From Breviolum minutum Mf 1.05b.01 (taxonomy: Eukaryota; Sar; Dinophyceae; Suessiales; Symbiodiniaceae): a stretch of 64,000 nucleotides of DNA. The stretch is taken from NCBI GenBank assembly GCA_000507305.1, contig DF239160.1:194271-258270 (forward strand), read 5' to 3'. Both the position numbers and the translations under genes were made by a program. The notes under the pieces were generated by a model. It ran no database searches and was not told the origin of the DNA. It was given only the letters and a program-made list of their open reading frames with translations. This document shows, one piece after another, positions 48,901 to 60,900 of this stretch (positions within the stretch are counted from its first letter, which is position 1; every line of letters starts with the position of its first letter).

Positions 48901-51900
48901 GAAGGAATGTTGACCTAGGTAGACCACGACGGTGATCTTCACAACAAGTGGGAGAAAAATCAACGTTTCAACCAAAAATCCATACGACTTAGTTGATGGT
49001 TGAACCAACCCATTTGAAAAATATGCTCGTCAAAATTGGGTTCATCATCCCCAAGGTTCGGGGTGAAAATGAAAAAATATTTGAAACCACCAGCTAGATA
49101 CTACTGTTGATGGTTCAGAAATCTCAAGGCCAACCACCTGGGAGTCGTAAATAATTCCTTGTAAATGATGGTAGATCAACTACCTACTTATCAACTGGTT
49201 AGCCGGATTTCTGAACCACCAACAGTATGTGGATGTGTTGTTTAATCAACTTTATAGACGGTACATTCTCTAAACAGTGGTGTGTTTTTGTGGACGGTAG
49301 GATTGGCAAGCATCCCAAGGGGTACAGGAGTTGACCCTTTACTTTTAGTAAATCATGCCTCAGTGGAAGACTGGATTTGTTTCCAGTCGAATGTCTCGGG
49401 ACTGTTTCCCTTGATCTATGGGGAATCTAAAATTTCCACTGGTTCACCGTGGGAAAATGGGAGAAAACAAACATTATCAAATTACCCAAACAATCCATGT
49501 ATGGTATATTTACCTACATTTACCATATTTTACCATTAAAAACAACCAAATGTAGGTAAATACACCATACATGGATGGTATGGGTTATGATACTTCAACA
49601 AGCCTATACGGATGAAATCATCCAGCAAAATCTCACCGCCGCGACCTTTCGGTGAGGTCCTGTGACATATTCATCCAAAAACGGTATGACATGAGCAAAC
49701 CTTAACATCCTAGATATCAGGTATAGTTATACTTCCAAATTCGCATAATAGTTATACTGCCAAGAAACATGTATATATATAATATATATAATAAATATCA
49801 CCCAGTCGGTAAGTGAGTGCACTTTAGTGGAGAACTAGAGAGAATTGCAGGTTTGCAACATATCTTTTGTTAGAAGTTAGGGATATAACATGCTATAGTT
49901 GCACATAATACAAAAAAAAAGGACTTCTAAACAGTGGCTTGGTTCGTTAAGTTTTATCATAGAGCCCCCCCATTCTCACACAGTTTTTTTCCAATCAGTT
50001 TGTAGATATCCTCGCGCAGTCTTCCAAAAATTGGGCTTGCCGTGCCGTTGGTTCCAGGTTCGCCAAAGTTGATGGCACCCGTTGGCACCGCCACAGGTGT
50101 CCCATCCTTTTTGGCGCGTCCACTTCCACCAATTTTTGGGGTATAAAAACACTCCACTTTTTCTTTTTTGCTAGGGGAGGTCGGACCCCAAGTGCCCCGT
50201 TTAAGAAATAAACAAACTTCCAGATTTGGTGTCAACATGTTTTTTTAAATATATAAAAGCAACAACTTCCATGGAAAGTTCGTGGCAATGGTAAAGCACG
50301 TCATGCTCACTAAACAATAAAAGAGCAATGAATTTTCACGATTTCTATCGTATCATATTCAATACGATGTACCCACAAAAAATCAAAAAACCCTTGCACC
50401 CTCCACAAAAAATGAGAAGATGTTTGAAACCCCAAAACCTAAAGGGGCGGCTGGGCCCCACTTAATCGAAGGATGCTGGGCTACGGAGTGAAAACAACAA
50501 ACATACATCATCCATGAGGGTAGTGTGTAGCTCCTAAAAAGCAATCAACTCTCACAATCCAAAAGGTACTGAAATTCAGGGCCTAGGGTAGATATGGATG
50601 GAATGGACTTGTAACCCAACCATCTGTGACATAGAAGTTCACTCGCTATTAATATACTAAGATATCTAAAGCTGCAAGTAAGGCATTGCATTATCATTTC
50701 ATGTACTGTATTGTTTTGCGATTTACTATTCTACAACATCTACAATTATCTCAAATAGAAATCCTTTCAAACTAGGAATTCCTGAAGTTTAACGGACCAA
50801 TCTAAGCCACCAAGTGCTTGACTAAGATTAAGACGTACATCTTCCATGTTGTCCCCACGTTTTCCCCAATGAACGCCGGTCTCAGGTTCACTGTCCTCTT
50901 CCCTCTGAGTTTTGAGATGTAGGGAAACCACGAATGAACCATACAGAACCTAAAAGTCAGAGTATATCTAGGTGGTGGTTTCAAACCTCTTAAAAAAGTG
51001 AGTCAAATTGAATCAACTTGGATCATTTCCCTAAGTAGAGGTGAACATCAAAATATTCTTTGAAATCCTTCATCTAGGTAATAATATGGCATATCATATA
51101 TCATATATCTATCATCAGTTTTGCGAATGATACATGAGCAACAATTAACCAAACCACCTCCCATTTTCAGACACTCCACGTGCTCAGATTTCAGTGTCAA
51201 CAGGTGTCACCATATTATTTACCCAACCAATGCTTTATTATAAGGTACAATAGATAACAAGTAGATGGCACAGTTTCTCTGTATTGGTTTATATGGGCCC
51301 TTTGCTAACTTACCTTTTAACCGCTGTGCCATCTATTTTGACTCTAAGGCAAATCACCGGAAATCCCTTAAAGTTCCCAGCAATGTTTGATCACCAATGA
51401 CCCCATGGTGAGTTATCCCTGAGTTGCCCAAACCATCTGGACGCCCTTGCCATTGCCTCATGTTGAAATGTGGATGTCTGCCATGACTGTGTTGATAGCA
51501 GTTTTTGTTGAGGTCGTAAAGCAAAATAATTTTACAGCAATTGGGTTTGAGAAGGAGTTCGCTACATGTCCCCCTCAAACATCACAAAAACATGTAAATT
51601 ACCATCAATTCAACCCCCTGATAGTGATGTCTAAAACACCCCTCAAACAGGCACATATAGCTAAACGTGCTGTTGCTTTGGTACTATTTTTCTTACACAT
51701 GCATCATTTCCACAGGATTTGCTTAGTACCCTGACAACTCAAAAAGGGAAATGCCAGTGTCCGAAAGACCATGATACTCTGTGAAACCTTGAGGCGTGCC
51801 TCAAAAGACTTGGATTTGCTTGTTTACGTGCTTGGAAAAAAAAAGACAAACATATTCCCCTCAAATGGTGGTGTGTCATGTGATTTACCAAATCAATTCC

Positions 51901-54900
51901 AAATCCCATGGTAGAATCCGTACAAAATCATCGACTAAAAGCAAAAGAAGATGGGTACCATGTACACACACTTAATTTCAACTACTAGCACCTTTTGAAC
52001 TAAAAGGAAACATAATCTTACCGAAACCTTGTCGATTCAGAGGTGCTTTTGTGGGAGGTTAAAGGGCGGTTGATTGACAACTCCAACAAGCTTTGTGGGC
52101 AAATTGTTTGAAAGAAAACATCGCATATAATATACTATTCTATTGTCATTGAAGCAAACACACCAATACGTCTCATGAAAAGTGATCTTCATCTCTGAGA
52201 CATTATCCCAGGTTGTATCATACAATCTTAGATTCAAAGCATGTTCTTTTTTTTCGACTTGTGACGTTTTATTCACCAACTGCTGGCAGCTCCTAAGGGC
52301 AAGATACTTTTTTTTATAGAAAAACTACAACCAAGACCTGATTGTTTTAAAATTATACGCTGTTATATAAGCCCTATGAATGGCCTTAGAAATGAGTAAA
52401 TGAGGTTATGTCATCCCTATAAGTGGAGTTGTGGGCTCCTACTTATAGCTGCTATTGGACCACTTTTACCAAAGAACATGAGAGTGGGACATCACCTCTT
52501 AGGAGCAACCCTTCAGGAGCAGTATTTGGATCAACCTCCTAGGCGATAGCCACCATTTTGATGTCGTAAAGATGGCAAAACATCATTTTGCGGGACCGGG
52601 ATTGGATGCACCGGAACTGTTCCAGTAAAGTCTCTTTGAATATGAGTGTAAATATGTAACTATTACATGTTTCCACATACAGTGAATATATCAACATATA
52701 CAACCCATCAAATCAAGTAACGAATACTTACTAGTACAAATTAGTTTCTGTATTAAGAATTCAAATATGACACAAATGTGACCCTCGAGTTGAACTTTCT
52801 GCCAAAAGAAAACTTCGGCCCAAACTTCAGTTTCGCCCAAGACACTCCGCATCATAGGCTACATACAAGGTGAGCCCAACAAAACACTCATAAATGGAGT
52901 TAAAACCCTGATAAGTAGAGTTATAACCCATTTACCCATTCATAAGGTCATTTATAGGGGTTAATTATAACCCTTCTAGTATATAACTAGTAGGGGCCCA
53001 CCTGGAAAATCATCTTCCCCATCTTTTTCAAGTCTCCCAACTTTCCATATCCAGTTGTTGGATGTGCGGCACAAACCGCAGCAACGCCTGTGTTGACGGT
53101 TGACAAAAAACATGGGTGATAGAAAAATCCAGGACAAAGAGGACGACTTCATTCGGTTCCCATCTGTTGTTTGTTTGTTGTTTATATAATAGGATTCCAC
53201 CTGTTTTCTTGTGTCCGCTAAATGAACCTGAATGACATAATGATGTTATTAGCTTCAAGAACTTTAGAAGCAAAAAGTATTGAACACCGAAACTTTCTTG
53301 GGCCCTGCCTAACTAAACTACTGTAAGAGTGGATAATGAAGGTTAAATAGGATTCCCTTCATTAAAAAAACAAAGATATTTTTTTACAGGTGGTTGGGTT
53401 CGAAAAGGGTTCGACCCAAAACAGAATTTCGGCACAACAATAGTGATAAACAACATCATACATCCCATGGTAGAAAACTAAACCTAATCACCCGGAGAGA
53501 AACAACAACAGCAACAATTATTCTTAAGGCAATGACAACACCTGGGATAGTTGCAATCCTCAAGGTTTACCTTGCTGACTTCCCAAAACCAATCTGTTTC
53601 GGCGTCAGTTCATTAACTTATAGGAGAACCTAAATCCAGTTGTTTGTTTCTAACCAAAAGAAACCATGTCCCAGGAGTGTTGTTTTGAGGGGATCCCCAA
53701 GTCATAGTTAGCTTGATCTATCCCCAGAAGGTTTCCCGTCCGTTCACCAGAAAGAAAAAGTCCAACGTCCAACTCAGCCTGACAGTAAGGAAGGATGGCA
53801 ATGCCTTCATATCCCAACAAACTGCCGTTCCAAACCTCAAAATCTGCGAAGTGAATGTGCCACACTTCGAAAGTCATTGCAGTCCGGAATTGCCGTTTAG
53901 TTGGTTATGTTGAAATTTAATAATTATACATATATCCGTGTATATATATATGTATAGACTATATGTTGACCTTGAACATATCTCATTGAAAAACTATCTA
54001 CTTGCGGAAAGTTTGTGCGGATGTAAAAAAAACATATAATATATTCTTAAGTTTACTGCCATATACTAGTCCCTTCACAAAACCATGCCAATGTCAGTAT
54101 GTCTTATGATTGCTTAATTGAAGCATGTTCAACTCCAAGGTCTATCTTAAAATCAATTTACTGCACAAACACACACCACATTCCAGGGTTTTCAAGTGTA
54201 GCCCCTCATGAGTAAGCCTTGAAATAAAACACAAACTTTGAAGCAGCAAAGCGCCAAAGCACACAATATGGAGGATTTTGTGGTGTTGCGAACTTTGAGA
54301 CATCACTAAGCTTTAAACAAATGCACACCTGCGAGGTTTGTTATTGAGCACCCCCACATCGAGCAAACCCAAAATCAGCGGCAAATTCTCCTTGGCAGAT
54401 GCCTGTATTTTTCGAACGGCAAAGGACAAGCAAAAATGACGACTCTAATGCTTTCGAAGCATCAAAAACTTCAGGGACAAATTGACCAATTTTTCGGGGA
54501 AGTCTTGGCAAATGCAATATCAGAATCCAACAATATTTCACAGATTCACAGGATCTGGGTGCTGATATTTCATGTTTGCCAACTATTCTGTTTTCGAATT
54601 ACGATGAACCCTCCAACAAATGAACCCCTTCGATGAGGACAGTAAAAAATGTCAGGCCACTCTCATTTTTGTTTTCGATGCGTCACGCATCATCGAAAGA
54701 CTTTGCCACATGTCTCATCAAATAGGAATGATAATAACTTCCTTATATACTCTATTTATAGGGGAACATTGATCCCTGTGCAGAATCAACAGAAACAAAC
54801 CAAACAAAAAACAACTACTTTTTGGATGGTTTGCATTTTGGACATAAAAGGCATGTTCCAGTCATGTTTTGTCAAATTGGTTGGCAATCAATGAATCAAT

Positions 54901-57900
54901 TCCATCACTTTCGGAAGGTCATTGAGCTTAGTGACCCTTGAAACTTCAAAAGTGTACAGGCAAAACATGACCATTCAATTGCCTGAGGAGAAACAATCTA
55001 AACCTCTGGCAACTTGTTGTACATAACTTGTTTATTGCGGGGGCATTCTCCAAAAGGTTCCGAAAAATGACTCAAAAGTTCAACCATGAGGGCTGGCAAA
55101 ACTTAAAAGACTGCATTGCTAAAGGTCAAGCTTTTAGTGGATTACATCACGTTCATTGCGAATGTTCCTATGGGCAACCGTGACTGCCATGCACAGCATT
55201 GGACTGTTACTGCAAATCCTGATAGCACTAACTTGGGATTGCAAAGGTGCTAAATGCATTACATTAAAAAAAAACAAATCCCTCGATCGACTCGAAGGGG
55301 TTAAGGGTGGTCCTTAGGGACTACTACCTGAGGTTTGCCAAGTGAGCAAGTAAGGTCACATCATTTCGCCAATTGTTTTATCTGAAAAACATGGAGATGT
55401 TTTATCATTTTGAACTACATGCGTCCTTCAACTTGTTTTCAATTCGTGCAAGTGGATCTATCCCTATATCTATACCCAATTACAACCGGGGTTTCCCTTT
55501 GTAGTAGGCTACTTCTGGGCACAGCCAGTACTCGTCCCATTGCAGTGGCCCCCAAGACCTTCTGGAAGTGATCATCCATCGCATGCCTAAGGCACAGTTG
55601 AGGATGCAACGATGCCAAGGAAATGTCTCATTCTTAGGACCCCTAATTATGAGACATACCATACCCATATGAATGAATGCCTTCCAAAAAGTTGAACTAT
55701 ATATATATATATATGTGTCTCAACTTGTATTAATAATGATCCCAAACGCAACCAACAAATGGGCGCAGGCCCCATCTGGGCCCTCAAAATCAGGAAAACA
55801 ATCTAAATGTCCCGTGCCTGGTAATTCTGCTGATACGTAACCTTTTTGGGATGGTTAAGTAACCCTTTCAATGGTTAATTGACCTCCAACTAGGGAATAA
55901 AACGAGTTAGTTTGAATCACCTGGTACAACAATTCTCCGATTTGTTTTTCTCCACTGAGGCACAAAAGGACCGTCCCCAAGGCCACGGAGAAACACTAAT
56001 ACCTTCCATCCCACCCCTGATGGAAATCATCGTTTCCATGGGTATATTTACTGACATGAATGGTTGATGTTTGTGATAAATGTAGGTTTATTCATATACC
56101 ACACATGGATCCCCATTGGGTTATTCAAAGAAAGGAACTTTACAATGGGTATAGTACTATGGCACAATCAACATCAGTATCATTACAAAAGGAGTATAAT
56201 CAGAATCGCTGATTACACATAGAAGTCAACCATCTCAACCCAGCCGGGTGTTTGTTTCATTCATGGCTCTGCAAATTTTCACAAAAACAACTCCGAACGG
56301 AACTCGAGTCTAAATGATTCGGGAGTGAACTCCAAAAATTGAGCCGCGAAAAAAACAAACACCTACTGTCCATGAAATACTGGTTGGTTAATAGGGACCC
56401 TCACATTGGTTTACTATAGTCCCCACATAACTGGGTAGTATAATCCCCTGTACATATATACCCTAAACCCCAGTGTCTTTTTTCCAGTCTGGCCAAACCC
56501 ATGTGATGTTTGATTTCCAATCTGAGTCGAGCCGGATCTTCAATGCAAGCACCCACCACTGGAATCACTCGAAATCGATCATCCCGTGCACGGTCAGGTC
56601 ATTTTGGAACCAAATAGATTCCTGATGAACCACTCAATCTCAGCATTGCTTTGATGTGCTTGTCTTGGACCATTACCACACAATGGAAGTAGTTGGCATC
56701 GGCACAATTCACTCGACTTTTTTGGCGATAGAGGTCCAACTACTCCAAACCTCTGAGATGAACTTGGCTTGGTCAAAGCCTTGCTCTTACAAATCCTCGC
56801 TCCAGAAGTTGAAAGGCCACCAACTTGGTCTCATCCCTCCAAACTTGAACCATGATCACTGTACTAGTGTCCATACCAAGTGTTCTTGTTGATGTCTCAG
56901 CTATCCCAAACATTCAGTGAGAACGCCTATCGCATACGGTAAAAACCCACCCGTCCAAAAATCGGTAACCAACGTTTCTCTACTTCAAAACAAATTATGT
57001 GTATTAAACAAGGTATGGGTTTCACAAGTTTCTATAGTAAGAGATTGCCAGAAACCCTTCTTATTCTCTTCTGATTGAAAATGGAATGTCATACATGTTG
57101 TGCGTTCCAACATGCCATGTCACTTGACGTCCTACAAACGATTTTGCCAATATCCATAGTGGGCTGGTGAGCTGATTGATGGGCACTTGGTGCCCGCACC
57201 CGCCCTCAAGGAATTTGTTCACAACACCAAAGCCATACCTCAGTTAGGCTGCCATGCCATTTCATATCACAGGATTTGATATACTTACTCAGCCAGTGCG
57301 GACCATGAAATAACAGTTTAAACTTAATTTTTCCTACTAAATCTATGATAACCAAAAGTTTAAAGCTTAGCCATAGGGCTGAGTCAGTATATGTTCATAC
57401 ATCCCTGAAAATTAAAGGCCGGAACCTAAAAATTACCCAATTGAACAGAAAATCATCTGAACCAAAATGAACCAAACCTCAGAATATAGGTGGAGCTTAT
57501 CATCATATCAAAAGGCCCGCTTTCTTATGGTGATATTTAAGATCCCACCAAAAAAGGGATCTTCATCGCAAACCCTGTATCATTGGCTCATCCATGTTGA
57601 CCTTGTGGGCCACAATTATCTTCAAACAGGCAGAATTTTTGCAAACGGTTGGAATTGGAGGTTGATAAACCCAAAAACCTAAGAAGAAAACACCATGATT
57701 TCTGCTTAGGGAGTGGGGCTTTTTAGCCAAAGGGTAGGAGTGAAAAGTCATGTTATTGGAAGCACCAGCCTGCGGGATTCAGGAGATACAATCGCCATAA
57801 AACTGCGTACCCCCACAATAGTTAATCAGAAAATAGCTTGTTGTGCCAGGAAGATCATGACGTAGTATTATGCGCCCTACGTGTGCAATAATCATGGAGA

Positions 57901-60900
57901 TGTGGAACAAACAAGCTTAAACAGTTGAAAGTTAAAAATAAGGTCTACTCTTTGAGTCTTAAACAAACATTGAAACATCAATGTTCCTGGACATAAATGT
58001 CTTAAGAAACGGTTGCCTTACAGTTAACTTATTGAAACCGGTAACCAATCATCTCTAGGCACTGGATCAAAATGATGAAGGGGTCCAGGACAGTGTGAGG
58101 AAAAAAACATCCAGTGAAACTTACAAGCTCAACAAACATGATATTGAAAATATGTGTGTGGTGTGCCTCGAAAAAGAATCTCACATCATCAGCATATATA
58201 TATATATACATATTCACAGTATACAGTAGACCAACTATATCACATCAGGATATTCCTTATCATATCAGTATATCACTCACCATAATCTACCATATCAGTA
58301 CCTCCCACCTGGTTTTATTCTACCGCTAGACTTGCTGGGTCTCCCAAACTGCAAAGACAGGGCCAATACACCCACTGCGCTCCACACAGAGAAGCGTCCA
58401 CCAACCTCAAATTCAAGGAAGGAAAACTTATTGTTGATGGAAGAAATGCTGCTGACCAGTTGAGGTTGGTACTTTATCCCATTGTCTACAGGGTTTTATA
58501 CATCCCAGGTGGTGCAGGCTTTCTTCCATCAACGGTATTGTTAGAAGTGTTTTTTTCGTTTTTTGGGAGATTGTTTTTTGTTCAAGAGGAAAGTGGGGGG
58601 AGGGGGCGTAAAAGGAACTCTACTGAAATGAAGAGATATCGCTTTTTTGAATATACTTATACAACAATATCATGGATATAACCGATATCATGATACATAA
58701 ATAGATTATTGTAGCTCATCAAGTGATGATGCTTGTGGTAGTACCATGATATATCCCATGATACAATTGATGAAACATAATGGAGGTTGACAAAAATCAT
58801 CACCTGATGTTAGCATCAGTTGATGCCTAGATTGAGAGGAGGTCATTGGGACGTTTTGGGGGGAACAGAAAAGGTATGTCTTGGGTGGGGCCCTTTCCCA
58901 GTAACATCTGGCCACCATAACCGACTCATTTGCCACTGTTACTGGGAGGGGGGCACACCCAAATGATACCCATTTACTTGTGCAGTCATATCCCTATGTT
59001 CTGAATATGGGGTTATTGCTGAATAGCTGCACTAACTGTTCACTCAATTATGTAAAGAACGTATTGTTCTAAATGAAATTGGGTTTTATATTCATGCTGG
59101 CGCGTTTAAAAGACCACGAAGTGCAGTACCTTGGGTGGTTTGCTTGTTTTATGAGGAAGGTATGGCTCGCATGCACTTCCTATTCTTTCTCGTTTGCATG
59201 TAAGAACTAACAATCATAAGTAGAATAAAACATATCAAGGATATGACAACTAATCACATCAATGACATCATCATCAACAACAACAACAATAATTATGTTC
59301 ATCATTATACGTAATAAATATTTCAACAACCACATCTCAACTCCAAACACAAAAACCATCCGTCCAACAAAAAAAACTGTTCTCCATAAGGAAAGCCAAG
59401 TTTCTCACCATCTCTTTTGACATGCTGCTTTTGGATCCAAAGTCTAACACGAAACCAAGGGACCCAGTCCCAGAAACCAAAGACATTGTTGGAGTCGATG
59501 CCAAAAGCCTTCGAGAAAAAACAACCCTCCAATCGACAAGTGAACGAACCTATATGGATGTTTCCGAAAATCATGGTACCCCCAAATCATCCATTTTAAT
59601 AGGGTTTTCCATCATTTTCACCATCCATTTTGAGGCACCCCTATTTTTGGAAACACCCATATAGTAGGGGTGTTTGGGTAAGGCTTCTTAGGCTGGAAGA
59701 AAAAAACAAAAAGTCCATCAATTTCTGGCTGGAAGTGTTTTTGTTGGTGCCTAAAAAGATATACAGAGAAAATCATATCATTGGAGCTTCTCAACAAACA
59801 ACGTTTGATTTAAGACTTCTCATGTGGTCAGCTTTCGAGGTCGGATTCAAATGATGATATTAGTTTAAAGTTTAAACAATTTGAAACATCATGTCATCTT
59901 GGACACAGGGCAAATTATGATAACATCCTTAAGCTGCAATCTGACGGTCCCTGTTCCGGGGAATTTTCCTTCCAAAAGGCGACGGAAGCCAACGCGATTT
60001 GCTTCATGAGATTGATTGATCTGGTCAAATCAAAACGTTTCAGCAAGATAGAAACATCATGATAGAAAAAAAAAAGAGTATATATAAATAGATACATACA
60101 TAAATAAAACACCATTGAATCAGGGGTGTGCTCTTCTTTGATGTCAAAGAATAGCTAGCTGTTGCAACCAATAAACTTCGCCCATTTGTGTGAACAACAC
60201 ATATCTATCTAGCCATATCATCATATTTCACTGACATGGACTTTTCTGAGATTTGTTCCCTTACCTTTATAACCGACACTACCAAACGACCTTTTGCCGT
60301 GTCGTTGTATGACATCGTTATCTCCACCTTGGTCTTATCAAGGGCAGTAGAGCATGCCACCACATGCTTGGCAACGCCTCGGTGTTTCGTTGTGGTTCAG
60401 TGCAGGGGCTAAATGCTGCAACAGGATGTGTTTTTCTCCTTTGATTGTTTCTGCTGAGACTTTTCAAAATAGATTTAGATTTAGAGAAAAAAAAACTCCG
60501 CCCCTTTACTCCTCTCAGTCCACCCGCTTGGTTTTGCCTGTAAATAGATGGGACGCATGATGCTATCAGCTGCAGGCATTCACTCAATGGCCCCGCAGTT
60601 CAAAAAGTTCATCAAAGTTCAATGTGTCTTAGATATAACATGAGATATAAACAGATTCCTTAATTTGTGGGTTCATTTACTTCTATGGTGTCTTGAGATT
60701 TCTTGCGATTTTTGTTGAGGAAAACTTCCTTTAGGATCGTCCCAAAGTGGGATAGATGTTCCAGGCTCCACGACAATCATCACCCATGGACTTCACCAAC
60801 CAGGCCTATAGCGATCATGGCAGCAATGAGGAGGTCATGTCACTTGTTTTGGCAGAATTTCGGCAGCAAAAATCCTTGACCTTTATTAAGAGGTGTCAAG

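Noticed and set aside
49957..50238. Full 93-codon minus ORF as one gene
   Set aside because: Only 77 bp of it is GPI exon n; the rest is intron read through a GC donor and upstream of the acceptor.
59915..60065. Minus frame [20 protein letters not shown]
   Set aside because: Inside the GPI intron between exons f and g, which join in phase and sequence without it.
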